DNA of 64,000 nt from Polytrichum commune (GCA_950295325.1 OX485809.1:19034001-19098000), one strand, 5' to 3'; positions 10,627 through 21,853 are shown, numbered from the stretch's first letter. A program made the numbers and translations. The notes: generated by a model not told the origin, from the letters alone.

Positions 10627-10898
10627 GTTATGTGTCTAAGACTTGATGTCGATCGAAGTTGTTTTTGGAGCATTAGATCTTCACATAGTAGAGGAATCTT
10701 CCGAATTTTGTGAATAGTCCAAGAAATCTCCATACCTCCATCACCAATTATTTCTCCTTTTTGAAAGTCATCCAAATGATCTAATGGAATGCGAGCTATC
10801 CTACAAGGTCGCATTCCGTGAGTAGATTTTGTCCATTGCAAGTGGCAGTAATTGAAGGTTCCCGTATAGGGCGATTGGATGACCATAGAGGTAGCCAT
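10627..10898 (-). pseudogene. Probable 5' exon of the MULE gene
   Basis: A frame from ATG (10898-10896) encodes CHLQWTKSTHGMRPCRIARI, then IPLDHLDDFQKGE and EISWTIHKIRKIPLL. It stops being open just after a consensus GTAAGA donor (10626 downwards). It lies on the same strand and upstream of the Cys-rich MULE exon at 9599. I recall a similar pre-catalytic exon in moss-type MULEs, but the match is weak. The acceptor for the next exon is not visible, possibly because the TIR element landed there. Confidence 0.4.
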
Positions 10899-11013
10899 AA
10901 TCTTGACAATAACCTATCTTGGACAAATCACACATATTATCCATTGATTTCATAAAGTACAATACCTTATATACTGAGTTATCTATGTTCAAACTTAACA
11001 AATATAACTTCAA

Positions 11014-12074
11014 ATAGATAAATGATTTATATATATACTTAATATTTGTTAAATATTGCTGATATGTAATTTATTTTTAACAAAATACAAATAGTCTTTA
11101 AATCCAAAATCTATGTAACTAGAAAAAAATTATAAATATACCTTATTCAATGACATCATATCCCAATACAAAAACAAAATATAGAGAGAAAACATACCTT
11201 GGAAGTGGTACAAGAGAAAAAGACCTTGAAAATCCTAAAATGAAGTTTATATAGTGGACATATTGGATGAATGAAAAAACGATTGGCAAATGAAATGTAG
11301 AAACATAATCTTCATTACTTTGAACCCTAAATCCTATATCTATGCACCATGCATATAAATTATATTATGAGATGACATCATATGATATTAATTATATGGA
11401 CTTAAACGTATCATGTCTATCATTCTACAAACCTATGATAAAACCTTTAAAATAATAGAATATCATCATAAATTAATGAATTAATGAATTTTTTAATATA
11501 AAATTATATCGATATTTTAATAAATATTCATAAATATTCTATATGATATAAGATATACATGATAATGAACACAAGATAAACTATCTTGCCAAGTTATATC
11601 ACCTTCTACTAGATCATTTATCTAAGTTTTGATCGGATATACATAATGAATTATAAGATAGGGAATCCATAATAAATAACTTTAGAATATATTATTATTT
11701 TATGAAATATAATGATCGCAAATCATGTATCTATTGTTAGTCTAATATGGTGGTTCATCAAATGGTCATGTAGGTCCTTCAAATTTTAAGGTTGACCTTA
11801 ATTTTTAAAGACATAGTGTTCTAACTTTGTAAGAAATTATATTATATAAACTAACGGTCAACCTTAAAACCTAAACCCTAGACCATAAAAAACATTAAGG
11901 TTAAACGTTGGAAAAAATAACATAAATCCCAAATTAGTAGGTTTCAAAATGATAATAATTAAAATATAATGCTTAAAGTTGAACATTAGTATATCATTAT
12001 ATAATTAAATATCATATAGTTGCTTAAAGTTTAATTGTTGTTTTTTCTCCTTGTTTGGAAAACTATTTTCTATC
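11014..12074. other. No gene seen (AT-rich)
   Basis: Strongly AT-rich DNA with no supported coding frame. It would contain the right end of any larger MULE unit, but no inverted repeat matching the left flank near 6.7-6.9 kb was found by eye. Confidence 0.5.
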
Positions 12075-12077
12075 TAA

Positions 12078-12467
12078 GGGCCAGTTCGGACAAGTTCCAA
12101 GTCCTAAGTCCTAAAGTCACATGAGATGAATCCATGCAATCTCAACCGCTGAGAGCATGGAAGCTCATACTTACCACTTCACTCGGGGTCCCAAGTCTTA
12201 AGTCCAAACTTTGACATGGATGCCTACATTGTAATAGTTTTTGAAGGTGAGGCTTGGGACTTGTGCTGCGAGTTGGGTCAAGCCAAAAACTAGACCCAAC
12301 TCTCCATCCAAATCCCGTGAATATATTTACATGAAATAATCAAGATTTAACTATAATGATATTCAACCATATTTAAGACATCACTTAAGGCTCACAAGTT
12401 GGGAGTTTGCCTCCGTATTGGGGTTTGCTAATATGAGTGGGACTTGGGACCATATGTGAAACGGCCC
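12078..12467. mobile_element. PIF/Harbinger-type MITE, 390 bp, TAA target duplication
   Basis: Ends GGGCCAGTTCGGACAAG / right end read inward GGGCCGTTTCACATATGG; both are followed inside by CCAAGTCC. TAA lies directly on each side (12075-12077 and 12468-12470). The GGGCC ends and 3-bp TWA duplication are typical of PIF/Harbinger (Tourist) MITEs. No coding capacity. It is inserted at the edge of an older family H copy. Confidence 0.75.
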
Positions 12468-12470
12468 TAA

Positions 12471-12850
12471 CGTAGGTGGCTTGGTTTTCCAACAAGCATG
12501 TGTATTTTAGGATATGAAACACACAATTAGTACGAGATGGTTAGTAAATCTAAATTGAGGTTGAAGTATATTTTCTCATAATTCTTTGGAGCTCATATGA
12601 ATATCTTGTTCAACTTCAAAGTGAAGATTATTGTTCTCCTTAAATGGTCAAATATAGTCATCCTCCCCACCAATTTGTTGAGTATTGACACAAGAAATGA
12701 TAACACTATTTATTAAAGCACATAGTCACGATCCTTTTTAAAGACAAGTCTTTTTGGAGTCCATTTTTTGATCCATGCCCAACCACATACCACTCAAATA
12801 TAGGTGTCCAAATTATTGCCATGTTGGAATCAGACACATATACTTAAGAG
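12471..12850 (-). repeat. Dispersed family H copy
   Basis: Shows the ordered family H blocks: AGGATATGAAACACACAATTAG, GGAGCTCATATGAATATCTTG, TTCAACTTCAAAGTGAAGA, AAATGGTCA, and finally CACTCAAATATAGGTGTCC. Other copies are at 31020-31800 and 59410-59740 (same orientation) and at 44330-44600, 48040-48260, 49640-49800 and 53960-54200 (opposite). No coding content. Confidence 0.6.
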
Positions 12851-14512
12851 GTTTTTGTGTGTTGTCATCATCATAATCATCTCGTTCATAAATTGTGATA
12901 TTTTGTGAATGTGAATTGTTGATATGAACGATGCTTGATCATGTTGTTTTCTATTTCAATCTTTAAGGTTACAACATGAATATGTTAATTATGTCTCCCA
13001 AATGCAGTTAACAATGAAACATATTTTGTGTTGGAGTGTCCCCCAAATGCCCTGCTACAACTCCATTAGAGATAGATTAATTTTTCTATTTCATAATGTT
13101 ATACTAGGTTGTCTCAAGTGTCAATTCCAATCAGACCATTGAATTGATACAACATGGTGCCTCTTCCATGATACATTATTAGATCTAACAAATGCCGCTA
13201 CATTTCATTACTCTAGGAAATTAGATTTTTTGACACCATCTTGATGTACACCTAGTGCCATAAGCCTTTTCGTTTCTTGGATTTTAAAAACAATATCATT
13301 TCATTTTCACAAAGGTTATTTATATAAACAAAAGAATACTCTTGGGATGATTAGTTTGTGGGGTACCTATTGCAACTTAATCCATTACTGGCACTAGAAA
13401 TAAATAACCTTGTACTATATTATTTAAGTAACTTTTAATTTGATATGTTTGATGGGTTGTAAGATAGGGAATACATAATAAATGAATATAATATAATATA
13501 ATATTTACCAAAATATGATTATTGCGGGTCAATTTGTAATATATTTATTATTAATCTATTTGTGGTGGTCGCAAAATATTTAAAAAAAAAGTTACACAAT
13601 ATATAGAATTAATCATAAATATAAAAATTACAAGATAAGGTATCTCAAGAAATCCAAAAATATATTGCATCATCTATTATAACTAAAAGGAATTGAGATG
13701 ATGATTTTTGTAATAAAATGAAGATAAGGTATAAAAGACAAAAATAATAAATGAGTGTAAATGTTCATAAAACGACCAAAGTGAAATGATGAAGATAAAG
13801 TATATAATATATCCCCAAAAATGATATATATAAAGATAAATTTGATCTTTAAGATAATATGATATAATGTGCAAATAAATGTTATTTTAATTGGAATTAG
13901 ACTTGTGGGATAACATTATAGATGGGGTATACTCAGAAAATCCTAAGTTCTGACCATAGTCTATCCGATGTACTGTAATGATTTATCATCATCACATATG
14001 ATATTATCTCTAAAATAATATGATGTATATTATATCTCTTCAAATAAATTATATTATATTTCTCTCAACATATATATACTTAGATAATAGAGAAATGACA
14101 ATAGTTATTATTTTGAACTGATTTTTATAGTTAACCAATTTATCATAAAATGATATGTCTTAGTTTTGAATTTTGCAAATGTGTAAGCAATTACACCCGT
14201 GCAAAATAAAAGAGTTGTGAAAGAAATTAAAAAAATGGCTATGACGACACGTCATAACCACTTACCAAATATTGCACACATAGACAACTTGCAATATTTA
14301 TCAATATAACCACGTGGAATCCAAGCCACATCATGGCCTTGGTGACAACTCGTGAGGGGTTAGAAATTAGGCTTAGAGCATCCAAAGCCACATCATGGCC
14401 CTTTGCTAACTAATTGATATTTACAAATTAGCTAGTAGTTCATAATAGCTATGAGAGAACAAGGGGGTCTTACGTGCCAACTCATAGGTGTTTCATTAAA
14501 GTAAGCTCCATC
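12851..14512. other. No gene seen (very AT-rich)
   Basis: Long stretches of A/T with no frame of recognisable coding quality and no clear repeat structure. Confidence 0.55.
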
Positions 14513-14590
14513 CAAGCTTCTTGATGGATTCATCCAATTTTTGTTACCGGATGACTTTACTTGAGTGCCACGAATCCCCGGCCCTCATCC
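14513..14590 (-). repeat. Short dispersed block, inverted copy of 4805-4885
   Basis: The core CTTGAGTGCCACGAATCCC, its ATGACTTTA flank and a distal ATTCATCCAAT block are reverse complements of the block near 4815-4880. Function unknown; probably ends of an old element. Confidence 0.45.
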
Positions 14591-17379
14591 GCCGCATTGA
14601 GAGATCTTGAACAGGCACCCAACCAAAGGAGAATTCATATACATGTATGTTACAGAAAACCTCAAGATTTGACGAGAGTCCCAGCCACTGGTAGTAGTAC
14701 TGTGTCTACAGAAGATACATACTGATTATTTACATACTATTTGGCAGTGTTGTTGACAGGATTTCCTGTAAGAGCCAGGTTGCCCGAGACAGAGGTCATG
14801 AGTCATAGAACTTTAATTACACACAAAGACTACTGATCAGGATCAAATTCTTTATGAGGATCCGATGAATCATGATCAATTGGGTTTCCAAGAATCCTTA
14901 TCCACATTGACAGTCCAAATAGACAGTCATTAATGCTGTCTATCTCTTGTCATCACGATTCATGGCCTTTTCATGAGCCGATATAGTTTCTGTTTGCTGC
15001 TGATTGGGTGACATTGCTGCTGCATGCACTCGTCTTACTTGCAAGATTGTTGTCGAGATTGGAGTTGATGACACACACAGATAAGATATTCCACGGGTGA
15101 AAAGTTGAGTGAGAATTTGGAACTGTGGAGGAATTGTGAAACTGTGTGCTTTGATGTATTCTTTGCAAAGATTCTTGACCGGATCGATCTGCTCTTCATT
15201 GAAGTATGATGAGCATTGAGTGCATACTTAATTACATTGGATCCTGCAATGGATGTAGGGCAAGCCCACCCGTTGCCAAATCCACATAACAAATCCTTCC
15301 CCATCCATCCACTTTTTGTGTCTGTGGATACCGATACGGTGAATTCTCTACGGTTGCCATGTTCAAATCTGCATTCAAGGGGAAACTTTATTGCTTGTAA
15401 AAAAGCATGATAAAGAACTCATCAAAAAAATATCCTAGACTATTTTAGGTAAATCACTTGTCTTTAGGCAAAAATGAGTCATATTTAAGGTACATGAGTC
15501 ACCTTTAGGCGAAAATCCAAGAAGAATTAAGGGCATTGATTGCAAATTTCATTATGTTTGTGGCAAGTTTGCAGTAGCCGCGAATGGGCTCGTTTTGTTG
15601 GAGAATGTGGATGATTGTATCCACTTTCCGCAAATGTTTGTGGATACGGCAATGCGTGGGTGCCCTCGCAACAAATTTTCCAACATGATATGCATTCCTC
15701 GTTCGTAATCAATATGGATGCAATCGTCAAAAACCATGTGCAATTTAAGCCTCGTATAATAAAGATGTGTGATAGCTTCAAGTTTTGAAGTAGGCACATA
15801 ATGAGAATATTCAACCCTAGAAATGAGGACCCCAATCCTTGGAGATTTGTTCCGTCAAGTCTAGAATAGAAAGAGAAAGAAATCACAATACTTAGGGATG
15901 TTATAAAGCTATGAATGTCAACAAAACATTTGGCATAGAGGAATATGTGGCACACATTTTCTTCACCCTTCTCAAGGATATACCTTACACACAATCTACT
16001 TACATAGTGGGGTTTTTTTTAGGAAGGAACTAGTGCATTATTTGTTTGTTTGGAGTGGATAACTGCTGAAAGCATCTAAGTTCACAAGATTGGAAGCCAT
16101 TTTCATATGTGCACAATGCGACACATGTGCTTGAAGGGCTCCAGGTTTATTGTCCTCATTCACATCCCTCAACAAACAGTTCCTTATTATCTTTAATTCA
16201 TCAATAACATTGCTAAACCTCATGCTCTCTCACCTTAGTCATGAGAGTAATACAGCCAACGGTCGGAAATAAACATGTTATGAATCTCAAAGAACGATAG
16301 CCTTTCAGCGTTGGACTATAGAATCTCATTTATCAAGAAAGGGTGAGGGTGCATGAAGCTGAAGTCTGTCCACCCGATTAAGGAATTGATTCTGGCAGTT
16401 GCAATACTACCAAGTAAAATTTAGCCACATTGCATTCTACCATGAACACAGCAATCCCAGAAGCCCAACATACTTAACATGCGCAAATTTTCCAATTGAC
16501 ATCAAACCTAATGCCGGGCGAGAATGTCTCTAAGTAGATGGTGAATTCGATCTACCAAATGAGCAGCATTGAGCTCTTTGCAAACTGAAATCAGCTCTGG
16601 GAAAATTCTACAACATAGACTGATTGAGATGGAGAACGGGTGACATGATTTGGTGATATGTGCAGACCTAAGTGAACATCTACACTTCAGTATGAAATGC
16701 ACAAATTCAAGCCAATCCATGGCTGCTATTTCCGACCGTTGGCTGTATCAAAATTTGCGCATGTTATCAGCCTCAAAAAACCATCTGAGTGAGAATTGGA
16801 TGTTGGACAAAGTTCAATAGATGTGGCCACATTGAAAGCACAGAACACAAGTTGCACAATGATTTCGAATGGTGTCGAGACCTCTTAACTTTGTCAGAAG
16901 TAAAGGACAGAGAAATGTTCAAAGACAGGGAGGAGTCCAGCCTGCAATGCAGATTGGTTGAGATCAAAATGTACCACACATTCTGGTAATTGGTCACTTT
17001 CTCGGACACCAGGAACTCAGTATCAAACGTCACACAGAAAGCACACCGAAGAATTCAAAAATCCAAATGCAACAACAGCTCATTGGTGACAAGTAAACAA
17101 CGCAAGTGGAGTAATACATTCGAAAATCGCTTTCAGAAGTGGAAAGTGACTGGGTTTAAATGTAATACTGAATCTGTGGGTACAGATATAAACCCGACTC
17201 AAATTCAAGAGTTGCCAAAAGGCACATCCATCATCTTCGGCAGCTCACAAAAGTATGCATATTTACAACAAACCTCTGCAGCTAAGTTGGCATGCCCACT
17301 CAGTTTCTCAAATGCAAGCCATGGATACTTCACAAGTTTTAGCCAGAAAGAGTTTTTGCTCTGAATAGGTTATATACAA
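14591..17379. other. Less AT-rich region without a recognised gene
   Basis: Composition is closer to the F-box gene than to the flanking repeats, and medium frames exist on both strands. One minus-strand stretch, 15797-15552, contains KLHMVFDDCIHIDYERGMHI and looks protein-like, but I do not know the family and see no splice-supported extension. Diverged duplicate blocks (TTTAGGC(A/G)AAAAT) occur at about 15460-15520. It may hold a decayed gene. Confidence 0.35.
16246..16766. repeat. Split inverted repeat around ~460 bp
   Basis: A 44-bp segment at 16727-16766 contains TTTCCGACCGTTGGCTGTAT then AAAATTTGCGCATGTT. Its two halves occur separately in reverse complement: the first at 16246-16268 and the second at 16475-16490. 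The 22-bp pair is nearly perfect, so the rearrangement is fairly young. No target duplication is obvious. Confidence 0.6.
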
Positions 17380-17842
17380 TTTACCGAAACATCGATAGAA
17401 AAAAAACCTGCTACGAGAGATTGTTCTCTCAATTGCAGGAAACAGCTTGCAAGCCGCACTGAGGGATGGCTCAAGCCGCCCCCATAGCTAATGTACAAAT
17501 CTCTCATATCTCATGTCAGCTTGCTAATGTTACAAAGACACTCTTGTCGACTTGAAGCGGGCCAGCTGAATCGTTTTCCCGAAGCACTTCTGCTCCGTAG
17601 AGCCAAAGCTAGCCCTAAAACTTCACAGTACTGAATGCAATCCTCCTCCCCTCGCATCGTTGACCATCACAAATTAGGCTTGAGTTGAGGTGTGACTTGG
17701 TCCTGGAAGCAGCAGCGGCGAGGGAACAGACGAAATCAAGCTCATTGCACTCAGTTTCTGAGTTGCAAAGGCTTGAAGTCTCATTTGATGAAGAAGTTTG
17801 GAAGATGTCAAAGCATCATCGTCTGAATTCTTGCACAGGATC
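17380..17842 (-). other. Probable 3' untranslated region of the F-box/kelch gene
   Basis: It follows the TGA stop on the minus strand, keeps gene-like composition for about 460 bases and then gives way to a tract read as GTTTTTTTTC and AT-rich DNA. No open frame continues the protein. The polyadenylation site is not identified. Confidence 0.35.
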
Positions 17843-19057
17843 TCACATTTCGAAGGCACAAGAAGTTTGAACAATGTTCAAAAACTGGTCGTTGCTAGGT
17901 AAAATTTTCCACTGGCCTTTACCACCAGCGCCATGGCCAGGGATGAAGCTCAAAGCTCTCAAGCTCGGTACGTCATTCGTCTTAACAAGGCCGGTGACTA
18001 CGATAGAATGAGACGTAGCAGTGATACAGGAAGGGCTCATTTCCCCTTTCTCGCCCTCAGGGATCTTGTCCACAACAGACCAACTGCTCTTCTCACTTGA
18101 ATACACCACGATCTCCTTCCCGTGAAGAGCAAACAACCTACCTCCAAGAACGGCGAAGGAGCCAGGGTTAAGAACCTCGGAATCCTCAGTTTCCAAAGGC
18201 CACATGTTCTCAATACTGCTCCAGAGGTTAGTTACAGGATCGAAAACCTCGGCTGACTTCGAAAACGCCCCTTGCATATCGGTTCTGTAGCCAGATATAA
18301 CATAGAATTTCTCGTTCAAGATAGCACCGGTGCATTCGTCACGCTCCTCTTTCATGTTCGGTAGGCTAGACCACCGATCTGATTCAACATCATAGACATC
18401 AGCGGAGACTAAAGCCTTCTTATCCACGTCATGGCCGCCTGCAACAAATATCTTCCCTTCCAAGGCACCGCAGGCGAAGAAGGAGCGGACGGTAGGCATG
18501 TCTGCACCTTTCCGCCATGTCTGCGATGCGAAATTGTACACAAAAACTGAGGTTGATGGCTCCCAGTTTGACTGGAACCAGCCTCCCATGGCCACAAGCT
18601 TGCCATTCACCGCGATAAGCTTGGTGAAGATAGGTAAGCCTTCAAGAAGGCCAGGAACAAGAGGCAACCGATTCCAGACTTGCTGGCCTTCATCGAACAC
18701 TGAAACTCCGTAAACTGGATCGGATAAGCGAGACAGAGTGCTCTTCTCTCCAGGGAAACATCCGCTTGTATCTGGATGTGGCTGCAACATGCACACAAAG
18801 CTTGACGCTGTGCCTTCCCTCTTGCGTTGCTCGTAAAACTCCTTGCTGTGCACCACATCGCGGAGACTCCTTGACGCAAACTGCACGTTCACCAGATCTT
18901 GCACTGGTACTCGAACCAAACAACTCATAAAAACTTCGTCGGGAAGGTATGGCATGTACCCTGACTGTGTGTCGTCGATGCTGTCTACATGTGAAGTGGT
19001 GCTGGAACGCACCACTCTCTCATACGCTAATGTAATCGATTCCGACATTGTCGTCAT
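17843..19057 (-). CDS. F-box/kelch-repeat protein, At1g80440/KMD type, 404 residues
   Basis: Intronless minus-strand gene ending in TGA (17845-17843). The F-box starts near residue 34 (YLPDEVFMSCLVRVPVQDL, then RSLRDVVHSKEF). Kelch repeats follow from about residue 116 to the end, with GG pairs at MGG (157-159) and VAGGHD (206-210) and repeat Trp/Tyr positions in VYNFASQTWRKG and VYDVESDRWSSLP. NMKEERDEC and a short hydrophobic C-terminus follow. This layout, length and motif set match the plant KISS ME DEADLY/At1g80440 group, which acts in SCF E3 ligases. Arabidopsis members target type-B response regulators (cytokinin signalling) and phenylalanine ammonia-lyase. Substrates here are inference. 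ATG at 19057-19055 is the first in-frame ATG (MTTMSES; a second at 19048). The frame extends upstream only through a TTG and then an in-frame TGA. The gene shows no breaks. Confidence 0.9.
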   Translation of the reverse strand: MTTMSESITLAYERVVRSSTTSHVDSIDDTQSGYMPYLPDEVFMSCLVRVPVQDLVNVQFASRSLRDVVHSKEFYEQRKREGTASSFVCMLQPHPDTSGCFPGEKSTLSRLSDPVYGVSVFDEGQQVWNRLPLVPGLLEGLPIFTKLIAVNGKLVAMGGWFQSNWEPSTSVFVYNFASQTWRKGADMPTVRSFFACGALEGKIFVAGGHDVDKKALVSADVYDVESDRWSSLPNMKEERDECTGAILNEKFYVISGYRTDMQGAFSKSAEVFDPVTNLWSSIENMWPLETEDSEVLNPGSFAVLGGRLFALHGKEIVVYSSEKSSWSVVDKIPEGEKGEMSPSCITATSHSIVVTGLVKTNDVPSLRALSFIPGHGAGGKGQWKILPSNDQFLNIVQTSCAFEM

Positions 19058-19582
19058 TTTCTTGTCACTTTCTCTCTTCTCTTCACTAGACTCCTTAGAA
19101 AACAAAATTATGCTCGTTCAAGAACCAAGCTAACCCTTACCAGCCACTCCAGAGCACCTAACCCTTATAGACGGTAGCTCAATCAACCACAAACCTCCAA
19201 AATTGCAAGCTCGAGCTAGTTAGCTCGCCGCTATAGTAGAATCTTGCGCTAACCTTCCCAGCTAGCACTTAGCATTCAAGCAGCTCTACTCTCAATTCCC
19301 CACAAACCAGATCACTCACTACTCACTCACTCCACTGAATTGGCTCAACCAGCCACAACAGGCATTCATTCATACACTAGCCAAGCAATCCCCTGTGTTG
19401 CCGATCTCAGTATGTCTGTAGTGCAATTACAGCAGTAGTGCACAGACAGCTTACAACTGAGACGCTGGCTTGCTTGAAATGGTCTCTTGTTGTTGCAAAG
19501 TACGTTAGACAGAAGAGAGGTCCTAACCCTTTCCACCGGAGAACAAAGCACAAATGGCTACTTGGATCACTGCAGCTGTGGA

Positions 19583-19590
19583 TATAAATA
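19583..19590 (-). promoter_or_regulatory. Candidate TATA element of the F-box/kelch gene
   Basis: Reads TATTTATA on the minus strand, about 530 bases above the start codon in a gene-like, less AT-rich upstream region. It would imply a leader of about 500 bases. The plus-strand reading TATAAATA is an even better TATA sequence, so it may instead be chance or serve the other direction. Confidence 0.25.
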
Positions 19591-20091
19591 CAGATCCCTC
19601 AAACTTCGGCGCCCAATACTCGATCAACTTACCACTTGCCAGGTGATGACTGAGCAGCTATGTTTATGCGTATGTGAGGAGTAGCCGATGATCATGGGCA
19701 CACTCCACTCCGGCGATGGTGATAGGGCTTGGAGGAGGCAGAGTGAGAATTGTTTTTGTGGGTTGTTTGAATATTGTTTTTTAATTTTTTAATTTTTTAA
19801 TTTTATGATTCTCGCATCTTACGACTATACGGTTCTAGACGTACGTTAGAGGTGAGTGAGAGTATGTATTACTACTGAGGAGTTACTGACGAGTGCGGTG
19901 GTGAATTCGACGCTCGTGGGGGCCCCGCAGGCGCGGGGTTGGTGCCAGCGACCGACCTATAGCAGCTTTCCTTGTCAGAGAGAAAGGGAGCAGTGGCAGA
20001 AGAAAGGATGGTTTTAGAAGGGATGAGAAGGAACTGGAGCCTCGCTGAAGCTGCCTAGAACCTGCCTTAACGTATTAACTTACTAGGCTTG

Positions 20092-20115
20092 TCTCTCTCT
20101 CTCTCTCTCTCTCTC
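20092..20115. repeat. (TC)12 microsatellite
   Basis: Twelve perfect TC units, reading as GA on the gene strand, about 1 kb upstream of the F-box start and just before the tandem array. Confidence 0.95.
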
Positions 20116-20138
20116 AAACACACTCCTACCTGTCCCTC

Positions 20139-21600
20139 ATGATTTTTCATCCCTGCTCACCACTATGTACTGTAGTCACCTCACTGGACTGGATGTACAG
20201 CATGCCCACAATAGGGCCACTTGTTGCTCCTTGGCAGGATGAGGAGTCCCCCCTTGCTAGGAGAAGTTCATCTCTTTTCCGAAATTTACTGCAATCATGG
20301 AGGAGTTTCCCTCCTCCTCACATTCACCTCAGTGGATGTACAACATGCTCACACTAGGATCTGGGTGAACCGACCCATACATTCATTCCTTGCCGGATGC
20401 CTAAACCCTTGTCTCCAAGGAACCAGTGTACGGGTTGGTTCGCCCCAACCCTCACACTAGGGCCACTTGTTGCTCCTTGGCAACATCAAGAATGCCCTCT
20501 TGCTAGGGAAGTTCATCTCTTTTCCGAAATTTACTGCAATCATGAAGGAGTTTCCCTCCTACTCACAGTAACCTCGCTAGATGTACAACATGCTCACACT
20601 AGGATTAGGGTGAACCGACCCATACACTCGTTCCTTGCCGGATGCCTAAACCCTTGTCTCCAAGGAACCAGTGTACGGGTTGGTTCGCCCCAACCCTCAC
20701 ACTAGGGCCACTTGTTGCTCCTTGGCAACATCAAGAATGCCCTCTTGCTAGGAAAGTTCATCTCTTTTCCGAAATTTATTGCAATCATGAAGGAGTTTCC
20801 CTCCTACTCACATTCACCTCACTGGATGTACAACATGCTCACACTAGGATCTGGGTGAACCGACCCATACATTCGTTTCTTGCCGGATGCCTAAACCCTT
20901 GTCTCCAAGGAACCAGTGTACGGGTTGGTTCGCCCCAACCCTCACACTAGGGCCACTTGTTGCTCCTTGGCAACATCAAGAATGCCCTCTTGCTAGGGAA
21001 GTTCATCTCTTTTCCGAAATTTACTGCAATCATGAAGGAGTTTCCCTCCTACTCACAGTAACCTCGCTAGATGTACAACATGCTCACACTAGGATTAGGG
21101 TGAACCGACCCATACACTCGTTCCTTGCCGGATGCCTAAACCCTTGCCTCCAAGGAACCAGTGTAGGGGTTGGTTCGCCCCAACCCTCACACTAGAGCCA
21201 CTTGTTGCTCCTTGGCAACATTAGGAGTCCCCCTTGCTAGGAGAGTTCATCTCTTTTCCGAAATTTACTGCAACCGTGGAGGAGTTTCCCTCCTACTCAT
21301 AGTAACCTCACTGGATGTATAGAATGCTCACACTAGGGCCAGTTGTTGCTCATTGGCAACATGAGGAGTCCCTCTTGACATGGGAAGTTCGTCTCTATCT
21401 GAAATTTACTACAATCAGTAAGGGTTTTTCATCGTGCTCACAGTAACCTCACTAGATGTATAGCATGCTCACATTAGGGCTAGTTGCTACTCCTTGGCAA
21501 CATGCGGAGTCCCTCTTGATAGAGAAAGTGTGTCTCTTTCCCAAATTCATTGCTATTGACAATAATTTTTCATCCTACTTATAATAACCTCATTGGGTGT
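20139..21600 (+). repeat. Tandem array with 141-bp and 245-bp units
   Basis: Unit starts, marked by GGGCCA(C/G)TTGTTGCT or its variants, are at 20214, 20460, 20705, 20950, 21195, 21336 and 21477, after a partial unit from 20139. Spacings are 246, 245, 245, 245, 141 and 141. The long units equal the short unit plus about 104 bp inserted after CTCACACTAG, and the insert ends with the same CTCACACTAG. Outer units are the most diverged, as in arrays that expand in the middle. Open frames of 102 codons start every 245 bases; because 245 is not a multiple of three they change frame each time, so they are by-products of the repeat. No transposase or satellite family is recognised. Confidence 0.9.
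20214..21194 (+). repeat. Higher-order (dimer) block of the tandem array, ~490-bp period
   Basis: Units at 20460 and 20950 are nearly identical (CAGTAACCTCGCTAGATG, GGATTAGGGTGAACC, ACACTCGTTCC). Units at 20214 and 20705 share the alternative set (CATTCACCTCA, GGATCTGGGTGAACC, ACATTC). So the block amplified as a two-unit module after the two types had diverged. Confidence 0.8.
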
Positions 21601-21853
21601 AATGTACTGCAATTCCGTCCATTCACTTCACTGTATAAAAAAGAAAAACTCTTATCAATATGAAAGCTCTCATAATATTGTGTGTGAATCGTTGGTTCTA
21701 GTGTGGGCTCTCTCTCTCACACACACGCACGGGAATTGGTGGAGGAGAAATCGAATGCTTGCACTCAAAAATAATGGATAGCTTGAGTATGTTAGCGACT
21801 CCAGGTTCCAGGGCCAAGAAGGTTACCTAGTTCATAATTACTCCACTTCACTA

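Noticed and set aside
11014-14512. Organelle-derived insertion, suggested by high AT
   Set aside because: No plastid or mitochondrial gene, tRNA or rRNA sequence was recognised. High AT alone is not evidence.
15527-15994. 155-codon minus-strand frame
   Set aside because: The hydrophobic start is composition-driven. The shorter overlapping frame (15797-15552) looks more protein-like, but neither could be assigned or extended.
20397-21195. Three overlapping 102-codon frames repeating every 245 bases
   Set aside because: They are translations of the tandem unit. The period is not a multiple of three, so each is in a different frame, and no start context or motif supports a gene.
20139-21600. 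Possible CRISPR-like array
   Set aside because: Units are 141-245 bp head-to-tail without unique spacers, in eukaryotic DNA with spliceosomal introns.
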